From contig NZ_MVIJ01000043.1 in the NCBI RefSeq assembly GCF_002086735.1, positions 1-49,361 of the forward strand: a stretch of DNA of 49,361 nucleotides. Reading direction: 5' to 3'. Shown here in pieces: positions 1 to 7,797 of the stretch (the stretch's first letter is position 1; every line of letters starts with the position of its first letter). The notes beneath the pieces were generated by a model. That model was not told where the DNA came from, ran no database searches, and saw only the letters and a program-made list of their open reading frames with translations. A program made the translations under genes and the position numbers. The stretch comes from Mycobacterium scrofulaceum (GTDB lineage Bacteria > Actinomycetota > Actinomycetes > Mycobacteriales > Mycobacteriaceae).

Positions 1-2
1 CG

Positions 3-137
3 CCACCACCGCCGATGGCCCCCCCGCCGATGGCCCCGCCGCCTCCCGACCCGCAGGCGGCCGCGCCGCCGGCGCCGAAACCGGCCGGCCCGCCGAGCGT
101 GGCGCCGAGGCAGCCGGGCCCCGTTGCGGGCGGCTGA
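3..137 (+). CDS. C-terminal end of a proline-rich protein (partial)
   Basis: An open frame enters from the left edge and stops at TGA 135-137. The 44 visible residues are almost all Pro, Ala and Gly, including two MAPPP-type repeats, and end in PGPVAGG. This is a disordered tail, so the function cannot be read. By position it would correspond to Rv1230c, the gene beside mrp in M. tuberculosis, annotated there as a possible membrane protein. The stop lies 36 bases before mrp. Confidence 0.5.
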   Translation, partial: PPPPMAPPPMAPPPPDPQAAAPPAPKPAGPPSVAPRQPGPVAGG

Positions 138-165
138 CCGTCCCTTCTCGTCGCGCGCCTACACT
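135..165 (+). promoter_or_regulatory. Putative leaderless promoter of mrp
   Basis: A TANNNT-type -10 hexamer, TACACT, lies at 160-165, 8 bases before ATG 174. A weak -35 TGACCG is at 135-140, spacing 19. The predicted start of transcription falls at 172-174, on the start codon, and there is no Shine-Dalgarno sequence. Inferred only from spacing. Confidence 0.4.
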
Positions 166-173
166 CGGCGGTG

Positions 174-1319
174 ATGTCTGATCACGACGGCGCCGACTTG
201 AGCGCAGCAATCCGCACCGCACTGGGGAAAGTGATCGACCCCGAGCTGCGGCGCCCCATCACCGAACTCGGCATGGTCAAGAGCATCGACACCGAGCCCG
301 ACGGCGGGGTGCACGTAGCGATCTACCTGACCACCGCCGCCTGCCCGAAGAAGACCGAAATCAGCGAGCGGGTCACCCAGGCGGTGTCCGACGTGCCGGG
401 CACGGGCGCCGTGAAGGTCACCCTGGACGTGATGAACGACGAGCAGCGCACCGAACTGCGCAGGCAGTTGCGCGGCGACGCCCGCGAGCCCGTGATCCCC
501 TTCGCCCAGCCGAACTCGCTGACGCGGGTCTATGCGGTCGCCTCGGGCAAGGGCGGCGTCGGCAAGTCCACCGTCACGGTCAACCTGGCCGCGGCGATGG
601 CGGCCCGCGGCCTGTCGGTCGGCGTACTCGACGCCGACATCCACGGCCACTCCATCCCCAGGATGATGGGCACCACCGACCGGCCCACCCAGGTCGAGTC
701 GATGATCCTGCCGCCCATCGCCCACGAGGTGAAGGTCATCTCGATCGCCCAATTCACCGAGGGCAATACGCCGGTGGTGTGGCGTGGGCCGATGCTGCAC
801 CGGGCGTTGCAGCAGTTCCTGGCCGACGTCTACTGGGGGGACCTGGACATCCTGCTGCTGGACCTGCCGCCGGGCACCGGCGACATCGCCATCTCGGTGG
901 CTCAGCTGATCCCGAGCGCGGAGATCATGGTGGTGACGACGCCCCAGCTGGCCGCGGCCGAGGTCGCCGAGCGGGCGGGCAGCATCGCGATGCAAACCCG
1001 TCAGCGCATCGCCGGCGTGGTGGAGAACATGTCCGGCCTCACCCTGCCGGACGGTTCGACGATGCAGGTGTTCGGCGAGGGCGGTGGCCGGCAAGTGGCC
1101 GAGCGTCTGTCGCGCGCAGTCGGCGCCGATGTGCCGCTGCTGGGGCAGATCCCGCTCGACCCCGCGCTGGTGGCCGCCGGCGATTCCGGCACCCCGATCG
1201 TGCTGAGCGCACCCGACTCGCCCGCGGGCAAGCAACTGCGCGGCGTGGCCGACACCCTGTCGTCGCGGCGGCGCGGATTGGCGGGCGTGTCGCTCGGGCT
1301 GGACCCGACGCGACGCTAG
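174..1319 (+). CDS. mrp: Mrp/ApbC/NBP35-type iron-sulfur cluster carrier ATPase
   Basis: A cytosolic P-loop ATPase of the Mrp family, which binds and transfers Fe-S clusters to apoproteins. The N-terminal DUF59/MIP18 domain covers about residues 10-90. The deviant Walker A motif GKGGVGKST follows at about 125-133, then DADIHGHSIPRMMG and the DLPPGTGD switch segment, all diagnostic for the family. The CXXC cluster ligand of many Mrp proteins is not visible: the stretch after VENMSG reads LTLPDGSTMQVFGEGGG. That is how I recall actinobacterial forms, so cluster binding may use other ligands. Length 381 aa is normal. ATG 174 is preferred; GTG 171 directly before it is the alternative. It converges with tatB and corresponds to Rv1229c. 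Confidence 0.93.
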   Translation: MSDHDGADLSAAIRTALGKVIDPELRRPITELGMVKSIDTEPDGGVHVAIYLTTAACPKKTEISERVTQAVSDVPGTGAVKVTLDVMNDEQRTELRRQLRGDAREPVIPFAQPNSLTRVYAVASGKGGVGKSTVTVNLAAAMAARGLSVGVLDADIHGHSIPRMMGTTDRPTQVESMILPPIAHEVKVISIAQFTEGNTPVVWRGPMLHRALQQFLADVYWGDLDILLLDLPPGTGDIAISVAQLIPSAEIMVVTTPQLAAAEVAERAGSIAMQTRQRIAGVVENMSGLTLPDGSTMQVFGEGGGRQVAERLSRAVGADVPLLGQIPLDPALVAAGDSGTPIVLSAPDSPAGKQLRGVADTLSSRRRGLAGVSLGLDPTRR

Positions 1320-1326
1320 GCCTGGC

Positions 1327-1743
1327 TCAGGTCGCGTCGGCGTCGAACGGCGTCGGTCCCGGGGAGTGTCCCCCGCCCGCGGGCGGCATTCCGGGCTGCC
1401 CGGGTGTCGACGCCTCCGACGGGGCGACCGCCGGCCCGCTGGCCGGCCGGTCGAAGTTCCCGGTGAAAAACGAATCGTCGCCGTCGAGTAGGTGCTTGGT
1501 CAGCGCCGCACGCGGCGTCATACCGCGCAGTCGCTGCAATTCGCTGAGCGGAACGCGCAGGTCGTCGAACTCCGGCCCCAGATCTTCGCGCAGCTGAGTC
1601 GTCACCCCACTGAGATAGTCGCGCGCCTGCCGCAGCGCGTTCGACGTCCAACGGATCGCACCCGGTAGCCGCTCGGGGCCGAGGACCACCAACCCGACCA
1701 CGACGAGGACCAGGATGTGTTCCCAGCTCAGGCTGCCGAACAT
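1327..1743 (-). CDS. tatB: Sec-independent protein translocase subunit TatB
   Basis: TatB of the twin-arginine translocase, which exports folded proteins across the plasma membrane with TatA and TatC. The 138-aa protein has the typical plan: a short N-terminal transmembrane helix (LSWEHILVLVVVGLVVLGPERLP, about residues 5-25) with the conserved Gly-Pro hinge, a charged amphipathic helix (about 25-70), and a Pro/Gly-rich C-terminal tail. Its start codon abuts the stop of htrA (1743/1744), so the two are co-transcribed, as in M. tuberculosis (Rv1223-Rv1224). This links Tat export to the SigE envelope-stress cluster. Confidence 0.93.
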   Translation of the reverse strand: MFGSLSWEHILVLVVVGLVVLGPERLPGAIRWTSNALRQARDYLSGVTTQLREDLGPEFDDLRVPLSELQRLRGMTPRAALTKHLLDGDDSFFTGNFDRPASGPAVAPSEASTPGQPGMPPAGGGHSPGPTPFDADAT

Positions 1744-3270
1744 CTAGCTGCCGTCGGGATCGGGCTTGACCGTCAGGGTGACGTGCCGACCGTCGCGGAC
1801 CACTTCGATCGGCGCGTCCTGGCCGATGGTCAATAGGCGCACGGCGACGACGAACTCGTCGGCGTCGGCGACGGTGCGGTTGCCGACCTTGACGATGACG
1901 TCGTTCTCGAGGATCCCGCCCTTTTGCGCGGGGCTTCCCGCCTTGACGTTGGCGACCTGGGCGCCGGAAGCGATCGCGTTGCTCACCGACCGCGTGCTGA
2001 TGCCCAGCGTCGGGTGCACGATCTTGCCGTCCTTGATCAGCGTCTGGGCCACCATCTTCGCCTCGTTGATCGGGATGGCGAAACCCAGCCCACTTGCGCT
2101 GTCGGACAACGACTTACCCGCGGTGTTGATGCCGATCACCTGCGAATCCATGTCGATGAGCGGGCCACCGGAGTTGCCGTGGTTGATCGACGCGTCGGTC
2201 TGCAGGGCGTCGATGACCGTGTCGGTGTCCGAGCCCTCCCCCGACAACGGCACCGGCCGGTGCAACGCGCTGATGATGCCGTGGGTCACGGTGCTGCGCA
2301 GCCCCAGGGGGGCGCCCGCCGCGAGGACCTCGTCGCCGACGCGCACCTTGTCCGAGTCCCCGAACCGGGCCACGCTCAGGTTGTCGACGTTGTCGACCTT
2401 GAGCACGGCCAGGTCGGTCTTCGGGTCGCGCCCGACCAGGTTGGCGGGCACCTCCTTGCCGTCGTTGAACACCACGGTCGTCTTGAACTGGCTGGGGTTG
2501 TTGGCGGCCTCGGAGATCACGTGGTTGTTGGTGACGATGTAGCCGCGGCCGTCGATCACCACGCCGGAACCCTGCAGGCCCTCCTGGTCGCTCTTGGACT
2601 CGATGGTCACCACCGCGTTGGCGGTCGCGGCCGCCACCTTGGCGAACCGGCCGGCCGGCCCTTCGCCGTTGCCGTCGGTCGACAGCGTCACCTTCGAGGT
2701 GGTGAACGCCTCGGCGACCTCGGCCGTCTTGCGGCCGACCACCCCGCCGATCACGCCGATGAGCAGCGCGATCAGCAGCAGGACCAGCAACGCCAGGTAG
2801 GACACCTTGCCGCCGAAGAGCACGTCGCGCACGCCGAGCTTGCCGCCGTAGCCCTGCGGCCCGCGCGGTCCGGCCGGGGCGACCGCCGGAGTGCCCAACG
2901 CCGCGGCCGCCGACGGGTCTCGCCAGGGGTCGTCGGGCTCGTCCGGCTCGGCGCCGTCCTTCTCGGCCGCCAGTGCCCCGGCGTCGACGGGGTGTCGCTG
3001 CAGCGATTCGGGGCTGCCGACCGGCCGGCTGAACGCCTCCTGGAGAACCGGATCGGCCGGCTCATCGTGCGGGGAGAACTCGGCCTGGTCCCGATACTTC
3101 TGCGGGCGGACACGTTCGGCGACGAAGGAACCGCGCAGCCCGTCGGGACGGCTGAACAGTTGCCGCGATGCCGGGTCGACCGGCGGACGGGAGATGGGCC
3201 GCGGCGCCAACCGGTTGCCGCTGTTCTTGCCGCCGTCCTGCCGTTGGTCGAAGCCTTGATCGGAGGTCAC
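1744..3270 (-). CDS. htrA: HtrA/DegP-type membrane-anchored serine protease
   Basis: An envelope quality-control protease with a long Pro/Asp-rich cytosolic N-terminus (about 1-155), one transmembrane helix (about 157-179), a trypsin-like domain and a C-terminal PDZ domain (about 415-505). The catalytic triad is intact: His250 (TNNHV), Asp286 (KTDLAVL) and Ser367 (GNSGGP). The frame stays open 47 codons further upstream, but GTG 3270 is preceded by AAAGGGG at good spacing and begins VTSDQG, as I recall for the mycobacterial homologue, giving 508 aa. In M. tuberculosis (Rv1223) it belongs to the SigE/RseA stress module; the gene order sigE-rseA-htrA-tatB is kept here. Confidence 0.93.
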   Translation of the reverse strand: MTSDQGFDQRQDGGKNSGNRLAPRPISRPPVDPASRQLFSRPDGLRGSFVAERVRPQKYRDQAEFSPHDEPADPVLQEAFSRPVGSPESLQRHPVDAGALAAEKDGAEPDEPDDPWRDPSAAAALGTPAVAPAGPRGPQGYGGKLGVRDVLFGGKVSYLALLVLLLIALLIGVIGGVVGRKTAEVAEAFTTSKVTLSTDGNGEGPAGRFAKVAAATANAVVTIESKSDQEGLQGSGVVIDGRGYIVTNNHVISEAANNPSQFKTTVVFNDGKEVPANLVGRDPKTDLAVLKVDNVDNLSVARFGDSDKVRVGDEVLAAGAPLGLRSTVTHGIISALHRPVPLSGEGSDTDTVIDALQTDASINHGNSGGPLIDMDSQVIGINTAGKSLSDSASGLGFAIPINEAKMVAQTLIKDGKIVHPTLGISTRSVSNAIASGAQVANVKAGSPAQKGGILENDVIVKVGNRTVADADEFVVAVRLLTIGQDAPIEVVRDGRHVTLTVKPDPDGS

Positions 3271-3324
3271 GTTACCCCTTTGGATCCTCTTCTTGAGCGC
3301 TCGAGACGGGCCCTTCACCGGGCG

Positions 3325-3354
3325 ATATACCCGACACCGGCGTGGCCGTGTCCA
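3325..3354 (-). promoter_or_regulatory. Possible promoter upstream of htrA
   Basis: On the minus strand TGGACA (3354-3349) and GTATAT (3330-3325) are separated by 18 bases, about 55 bases upstream of the GTG start of htrA. They resemble vegetative -35/-10 hexamers. No other support. Confidence 0.25.
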
Positions 3355-3457
3355 CCCTAGTATCCACGGTTCTGCGCACCTCGCCCATGAGCGCACGGCC
3401 GGGGCGCGCAAAATTCGGCGCGGTCAGCCATGCGGATTTGGGCGAGAAGGTGTCGAG

Positions 3458-3853
3458 CTAGCGGCGCTTGCGCTGCTCACGGGCGTCGCGGTCAGCAAAA
3501 CGCTCCGGCGTCCGGGGGGTCGAGTCGTCGGGAGAGTCGTACGGAATCTCGGCGAGCATGCCGAGCAGCGTGCTCGGGATGCGGATCGGGTGGGAGTCCC
3601 GCAGCGCGGCACGCGCCCGGCTCTGGTCGTCGACCTCCGCCGCGCACTGCGGGCACAACGACAAATGATGCGCGGCCCGCAGGTGCGCGTTCATCCGCAG
3701 CTCACCGTCGACGAAGGCGGCGATGGCCTCGACCGACAAATGCTCGGTCGAACCGAACTGGCGGGGGGCGCCGACGGGCGCATCGCTCTGAGAGGCGAAC
3801 TGTGCGGGAAGCCAGGAGAACGCGCGGCGGAAGACATGTCCTCGATCGGCCAT
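3458..3853 (-). CDS. rseA: Anti-sigma-E factor RseA (zinc-binding anti-sigma)
   Basis: The cytosolic anti-sigma factor that holds SigE inactive. A ZAS zinc-binding motif HxxxCxxC is visible as HLSLCPQC at about residues 63-70, inside the conserved block EHLSVEAIAAFVDGELRMNAHLRAA. The N-terminal FRRAFSWLPAQFASQSDAPVGAPRQF is strongly conserved in mycobacteria. The C-terminal tail is short and charged, and the 131-aa protein is shorter than the 154 aa recalled for M. tuberculosis Rv1222. ATG 3853 is chosen because AAAGGA lies 7 bases upstream; GTG 3856 is the alternative. It sits between sigE and htrA on the same strand, separated from sigE by about 125 bases. Confidence 0.92.
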   Translation of the reverse strand: MADRGHVFRRAFSWLPAQFASQSDAPVGAPRQFGSTEHLSVEAIAAFVDGELRMNAHLRAAHHLSLCPQCAAEVDDQSRARAALRDSHPIRIPSTLLGMLAEIPYDSPDDSTPRTPERFADRDAREQRKRR

Positions 3854-3979
3854 CACCGGGTCCTTTCGTTGCGCCTACCCCTCGAATGTAGCGCGAGGCG
3901 GTGCACAATACCGCGGCTAATGACCGCAAATCCGCTGGCTCGTCGGCCACGCGGCGCGGCGTTTCGGCCGATCGCCGGC

Positions 3980-4747
3980 CTAAGCCGACTCTGCGTGCGC
4001 GATCTCCCCGCCGGCGCCCCGTTGGGGGTGCGCGGCCAGGTAATCCCGCAACGCCTGGCGGCCGCGGTGGATGCGGCTGCGCACGGTGCCCAGCTTCACG
4101 CCCAGCGTCGCGCCGATCTCCTCATAGGACAGGCCCTCGATGTCACACAGCACGACGGCCGCGCGGAACTCCGGCGGCAGCGAGTCCAGGGCCGCCTGCA
4201 GGTCCGGCCCGAGCCGTGCATCGTGGTAGATCTGCTCGGGGTTGGGTTCGTCGGCGGGCACCCGCTCGTAATCGTCGGGCAGCGCCTCCATCCGGATGCG
4301 GGCGCGCCGGCGGACCATGTCCAGGAAGAGGTTGGTGGTGATGCGGTGCAACCAGCCCTCGAACGTTCCGGGCTGATAGTTCTGCACCGAGCGAAAAACC
4401 CGGATGAACGTCTCCTGGGTGAGGTCCTCCGCGTCGTGCTGGTTGCCCGAGAGGCGGTAAGCCAGCCGGTACACCCGGTCGGCATGCTGACGCACCAGCT
4501 CGTCCCAGGACGGCATCGTGGACTTGTCCCCGGTCGCGTCGAAAACCGCGGTGCCCTGCAAACCGTCGGACGGCTCCACCCACTCGTCCGCGGGACAGTC
4601 CTGTGCGTGGGACATGCTGGTCGGGCCCAAAAGCGTGGTGATGATCGAATCCTCCGAATCCGTCCTGCCAAAAAGCGACAAGTCGTCACCGGCGGCAACA
4701 CGCGGCCGCCAGTCCGTATTCCCGTGCCAACGCGCTCCGCGATCCAT
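3980..4747 (-). CDS. sigE: ECF-type RNA polymerase sigma factor SigE
   Basis: An extracytoplasmic-function sigma factor for envelope, detergent and phosphate stress in mycobacteria (Rv1221). Region 2 (DELVRQHADRVYRLAYRLSG through EGWLHRITTNLFLDMVRRRAR) and region 4 (LPPEFRAAVVLCDIEGLSYEEIG... VRSRIHRGRQALRDYL) are complete. The roughly 70-residue N-terminal extension diverges from the homologue I recall, while the core from TAVFDATGDKSTMPSW onward is near identical. The M. tuberculosis gene has more than one translation start, so the true N-terminus is uncertain; the next in-frame Met is in PTSMSH. The divergent neighbour is the methyltransferase at 4950. Confidence 0.93.
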   Translation of the reverse strand: MDRGARWHGNTDWRPRVAAGDDLSLFGRTDSEDSIITTLLGPTSMSHAQDCPADEWVEPSDGLQGTAVFDATGDKSTMPSWDELVRQHADRVYRLAYRLSGNQHDAEDLTQETFIRVFRSVQNYQPGTFEGWLHRITTNLFLDMVRRRARIRMEALPDDYERVPADEPNPEQIYHDARLGPDLQAALDSLPPEFRAAVVLCDIEGLSYEEIGATLGVKLGTVRSRIHRGRQALRDYLAAHPQRGAGGEIAHAESA

Positions 4748-4787
4748 AGGGACACCGTCGCGTATCGGCGTATGTGCGATATATGAA

Positions 4788-4812
4788 CAGTCTGAGCTCA
4801 GGCTGAGAAACC
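4788..4812 (-). promoter_or_regulatory. MprA-box-like direct repeat upstream of sigE
   Basis: Read on the sigE strand, two CTCAG units occur 11 bases apart within CTCAGCCTGAGCTCAGACTG. Their layout matches the loosely conserved tandem octamers bound by the response regulator MprA, which controls sigE in M. tuberculosis. The site is about 40-65 bases upstream of the annotated ATG. A motif match only. Confidence 0.45.
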
Positions 4813-4937
4813 GGATCGTTACCAGCGCTGTGCAGGTGATATCCGCAGCAGGGTGAAGTTAAACGCGGCGGCGTTGCCGGGCGTGTCGTAACGGCGCGGC
4901 TTAGGCGCGCCATGCCGGGGCCCGCAGCGAAGTGGAA

Positions 4938-4943
4938 TACGCT
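4938..4943 (+). promoter_or_regulatory. Putative -10 of a leaderless methyltransferase transcript
   Basis: TACGCT ends 6 bases before ATG 4950, so transcription would start on the A of the start codon. No Shine-Dalgarno sequence and no convincing -35 are seen. Confidence 0.35.
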
Positions 4944-4949
4944 GCGGGC

Positions 4950-5618
4950 ATGGACGGCACCGACGCAGAAACCCCCGGCCAGCCGGCGCCCAGTCGAGCC
5001 GAATCCCTCTTCGCGCATGCGGAGGGCTCGATTTCGGAGGACGCCCTGTTGGCGGCCGCCCGCGAACGCGCCGTGGACATCGGCGCGGGCGCGGTGACGC
5101 CGGCGGTGGGCGCGCTGTTGAGCCTGCTGACCAAGCTCAGCGGCGGCAAGGCCGTCGCTGAGGTCGGCACCGGCGCGGGGGTCAGCGGCCTGTGGTTGTT
5201 GTCCGGCATGAGCGACGACGGCGTCTTGACGACGATCGACATCGAGCCCGAGTATTTGCGGCTCGCCAAACAGGCCTTCTCCGAGGCCGGCATCGGGCCA
5301 TCGCGCACCCGGCTGATCGGTGGCCGGGCCCAGGAGGTCCTCACGCGGCTCGCCGACGAGTCCTACGACCTGGTGTTCGTCGACGCCGACCCGGTTGACC
5401 AGCCGGACTACGTCGTGGAGGGGGTGCGGTTGCTGCGATCCGGCGGCGTCATCGTCGTCCACCGGGCCGCCCTGGGCGGGCGGGCCGGCGATCCCGCCGC
5501 CCGCGACGCCGAGGTGGCCGCGGTGCGGGAGGCGGCGCGCCTCATCGCCGAGGACGAGCGGCTCACCCCCGCCCTGGTGCCGCTCGGCGACGGCATTTTG
5601 GCCGCGGTACGCGATTGA
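4950..5618 (+). CDS. SAM-dependent O-methyltransferase (Rv1220c family)
   Basis: A class I S-adenosylmethionine methyltransferase of the catechol/caffeoyl-CoA O-methyltransferase type. The glycine-rich SAM motif VAEVGTGAGVSGLWLLSG (about 65-85), an acidic residue after strand 2 (TIDIEPEYLRLA) and the DLVFVDADPVDQPDYV segment that ligates metal in this family are all present. Substrate unknown. The length of 222 aa agrees with the M. tuberculosis protein. GTG 4932 in frame would add six residues, but MDGT- is the conserved beginning. It is divergent from sigE and conserved beside it in mycobacteria. Confidence 0.88.
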   Translation: MDGTDAETPGQPAPSRAESLFAHAEGSISEDALLAAARERAVDIGAGAVTPAVGALLSLLTKLSGGKAVAEVGTGAGVSGLWLLSGMSDDGVLTTIDIEPEYLRLAKQAFSEAGIGPSRTRLIGGRAQEVLTRLADESYDLVFVDADPVDQPDYVVEGVRLLRSGGVIVVHRAALGGRAGDPAARDAEVAAVREAARLIAEDERLTPALVPLGDGILAAVRD

Positions 5619-5651
5619 GCCCGATGGTGGCGCCCCGCCGCCCGGCGGAGG

Positions 5652-5870
5652 CTATCGGATGAAGCGGTTGTCGCCGGGGCGTCCGGGCGCAATGTCGGGG
5701 CCGGGGTTGGGATACTCGCCGATACGCGCTCCGTGGCGGTCATAGGTTGGGACACAAGGTCGTTCGTCGCTGGGCAGGTGCCGCAGGCTGATCAGGTAGG
5801 CGACAAAGCCGACGATCGAAACCACGACCAGCGCCGTCACGGCCCACGATATGAGTGTCTCAGCCGTCAT
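5652..5870 (-). CDS. Small single-pass membrane protein at the end of the NRAMP operon
   Basis: A 72-aa protein with one N-terminal hydrophobic helix (LISWAVTALVVVSIVGFVAYLISL, about 5-28) and a polar tail rich in Arg, Pro and Gly ending DNRFIR. I do not recognise a family. Its ATG lies 11 bases inside the end of the upstream PRC-barrel gene (overlap 5860-5870), so translation is probably coupled. It is the last gene of the run NRAMP, PRC-1, PRC-2, small membrane protein, and may be an accessory subunit of the transporter (inference). Confidence 0.65.
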   Translation of the reverse strand: MTAETLISWAVTALVVVSIVGFVAYLISLRHLPSDERPCVPTYDRHGARIGEYPNPGPDIAPGRPGDNRFIR

Positions 5871-6120
5871 CGCCGGAGCCTGTCGCGAGGAGCACCCCTC
5901 GTCGCGTGATCGCGACGATGTCGGCCGCGGGGACCATGGTCGTCGCGGAGTCCGGATGCAGCCGAGCCCACGCCAACCGCCACCGATTCGGGACGAGTAC
6001 GAGTTGATCCGCCACAAGATCGTCCCCGTCGGGTCGCAGCGTGATATCAGCGATCCGCCCGAGCGTTGCTTCGCCCGCGCGCACGGCTTGGCCCCTCAGC
6101 CGCGAGAATTCCACGCTCAT
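5860..6120 (-). CDS. PRC-barrel-like protein 2 of the NRAMP operon
   Basis: An 86-aa protein whose first half, LRGQAVRAGEATLGRIADITLRP, has the PRC-barrel signature (a conserved Gly followed by a beta hairpin and an aliphatic-Asp strand). It continues QLVLVPNRWRLAWARLHP and MVPAADIVAITRRGVLLA. PRC domains are small ligand- or protein-binding beta barrels. The frame stays open upstream to 6303, but ATG 6120 overlaps the stop of the preceding PRC gene by ATGA, which decides the start. It is probably a regulatory or assembly partner of the NRAMP protein, by context only. Confidence 0.7.
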   Translation of the reverse strand: MSVEFSRLRGQAVRAGEATLGRIADITLRPDGDDLVADQLVLVPNRWRLAWARLHPDSATTMVPAADIVAITRRGVLLATGSGDDG

Positions 6121-6542
6121 TGGGTGAACGCCTTGCTGCTCTGCCTGTCCCGTGTCACATACCGCCGCACGGCGTTGTCGACCGTGCGCAGCCCGGCATC
6201 GTCGCCGTCGACATCGAGGTGCACCAGCGCGTTGATTCCCACGACGTGCCGCCAACTGATCACCGCCGGGCGGGGATCGAACACCCCCAACAGCCGGTAG
6301 CACCGACGAGCCACCGCACGCACCGGGCGCCGCATCGGGCGTGCCATCGGTCCCGAGACGATCGCCGTCAGCGCCAGGCGACTACCGTCCCCGGCGGACG
6401 ATGTCAGCTCCAGCAACAGGTCATCCACTCGGCCCGCCCGGCGCCCGCGCACGTCGATGATCGCGCGGTCGATGACCTGGCTGACGCGCAAGCCCCGCTC
6501 GTCGCGGGCGTCGCCGTCGTCGCACGGTTCAGAACGAGCCAT
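6117..6542 (-). CDS. PRC-barrel-like protein 1 of the NRAMP operon
   Basis: A 141-aa protein with an N-terminal PRC-type segment, QVIDRAIIDVRGRRAGRVDDLLLEL (about 22-46), then a basic stretch (ARPMRRPVRAVARRCYRLLG) and a second strand-rich part, AVISWRHVVGINALVHLDVDGD. Its start lies 14 bases inside the 3' end of the NRAMP gene and its stop overlaps the next gene by ATGA, so the three are translated as a unit. In other bacteria, as I recall, a single PRC/MgtE_N/CBS protein sits next to NRAMP-type transporters. Here the PRC parts are split over two small genes and no CBS domain is present (inference). Confidence 0.7.
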   Translation of the reverse strand: MARSEPCDDGDARDERGLRVSQVIDRAIIDVRGRRAGRVDDLLLELTSSAGDGSRLALTAIVSGPMARPMRRPVRAVARRCYRLLGVFDPRPAVISWRHVVGINALVHLDVDGDDAGLRTVDNAVRRYVTRDRQSSKAFTQ

Positions 6543-7797
6543 GAGTAATCACCAGAAGCGGCACTGTCATGACAGTGATGCACACCAAGACCGACAGCAC
6601 GATGATCGCCAATACGTTGGTGGCGCGGGTATTTCGCTGCCGACCCATCACACGGCGGTCGTTTGCGATCAGCAGCAGGGGAATGAAGGTGAAGGGTAAG
6701 GCGGCCGCGCCCAAAGCCATGGTGACAGTCGTGAAACTGATCGGGTTGACCGGCAACAGCACGATGACCGCGGCGACCAGAATCATCGCGACGTAGATGA
6801 GGTTGAAAGCCGGGGCTTTTCGCGCCGGCGCGCTTTTGCCCCAATCCCAGCCATAGTACTGACACATCGCGTAACCGCCGGACAGGCACAGCTCGATCGA
6901 TGCGGCGAGCGATACCGCGAGCACCCCGATGATGAACAGGTACAGGCCCGTGTGTCCGAAGGCTTCGGCGGTCGGCGACGCCGCATGGCGGATCGTGTCG
7001 ACGGGCACGTCACGGTTGTACAGTGCCTTCCCTCCCGCGGCCATCAATCCGAGCGTCACGACGGCGCCGAACGCGGTGCCGGTGATTGCCACCACCCGGT
7101 TGCGCATGAGATCCCGCTCCGCCCAGCGCTCCTCGATGACACCCGACGAGTAGAAGTCGAACTGGTAGGGCGTCATGAATGCTCCGAGTAGCGCCGCGAT
7201 ACCGAACAGGTACTTCGCATTCGAGGGTGCCTCGTGCACCTGCGGGGTGATGAGTCCCTTGGCCATCGCACCCCAGTCGGGGGACAGCTTGATCATCGCA
7301 GCCACGGCGACCAACATGAGTAGCCCCAGAAGCGCGGCACCCGTATCGATCGCGGTGAAGTTGAACCGCCACAGCGCGACGATCAGTACGAGGGCAACCG
7401 CCGCGACCCACACCCGGTAAGACACCCCCAAGAGCAGCTGCAGCGCCAGTCCCATACCGACCAGGTCGACCGCCAGCGTCAGCACGTGGATCACCAGGCT
7501 GATGACGAGCGGTATCGCGCCGATCTTGGGACCGAGCCGGGTACGCATCACGTCCCAGGTGGGCTGTGTCGAGGACATCGCGACCCGCCCGGACATCTCG
7601 GCGAACAGGGCGAAGCCGATCATGCCGAAGACGACCGTCCAGGCCAGCGAGTAGTGAAAGCTGGCCCCGGCGTCGGTCGCCGTGATCACGCCGCCGGTAT
7701 CGACAAAACCCCCGATGCCGGCCAGCACGCCCAAAGCGAGTCCGGCGATGGCTTTGCCGTGCGGGCGTGATTTGGGTTTCCCCTCCGCTATCGCCAA
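6529..7797 (-). CDS. NRAMP-family divalent-metal transporter, atypical metal site
   Basis: An integral membrane protein of about 422 aa with about 11 hydrophobic helices of the LeuT-fold NRAMP family, which move Mn2+, Fe2+ or related ions with protons. In helix 1 the usual DPGN is replaced by DTGG (GIGGFVDTGGVITATDAGA). In helix 6 the MPH-type motif is replaced by MTPYQFDFYSSG. The metal-ligating Asp is thus kept, but Asn and the Met-Pro-His context are changed, so the ion may differ, Mg2+ being one possibility. The frame opens at GTG 7845 without a ribosome site. TTG 7797 has a perfect AGGAGG 6 bases upstream and is preferred. It is followed by two PRC-barrel genes and a small membrane gene. 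M. tuberculosis has no such operon at this position. Confidence 0.85.
   Translation of the reverse strand: MAIAEGKPKSRPHGKAIAGLALGVLAGIGGFVDTGGVITATDAGASFHYSLAWTVVFGMIGFALFAEMSGRVAMSSTQPTWDVMRTRLGPKIGAIPLVISLVIHVLTLAVDLVGMGLALQLLLGVSYRVWVAAVALVLIVALWRFNFTAIDTGAALLGLLMLVAVAAMIKLSPDWGAMAKGLITPQVHEAPSNAKYLFGIAALLGAFMTPYQFDFYSSGVIEERWAERDLMRNRVVAITGTAFGAVVTLGLMAAGGKALYNRDVPVDTIRHAASPTAEAFGHTGLYLFIIGVLAVSLAASIELCLSGGYAMCQYYGWDWGKSAPARKAPAFNLIYVAMILVAAVIVLLPVNPISFTTVTMALGAAALPFTFIPLLLIANDRRVMGRQRNTRATNVLAIIVLSVLVCITVMTVPLLVITHGSF

Noticed and set aside
159..1235. Long minus-strand open frame opposite mrp (358 codons), and similar long antisense frames elsewhere (for example opposite htrA, fadD6, dapE)
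   Set aside because: These are mirror frames of GC-rich genes with strong third-position bias; their products are Arg/His/Gly-rich and match no family, while the opposite strand encodes a recognised protein.
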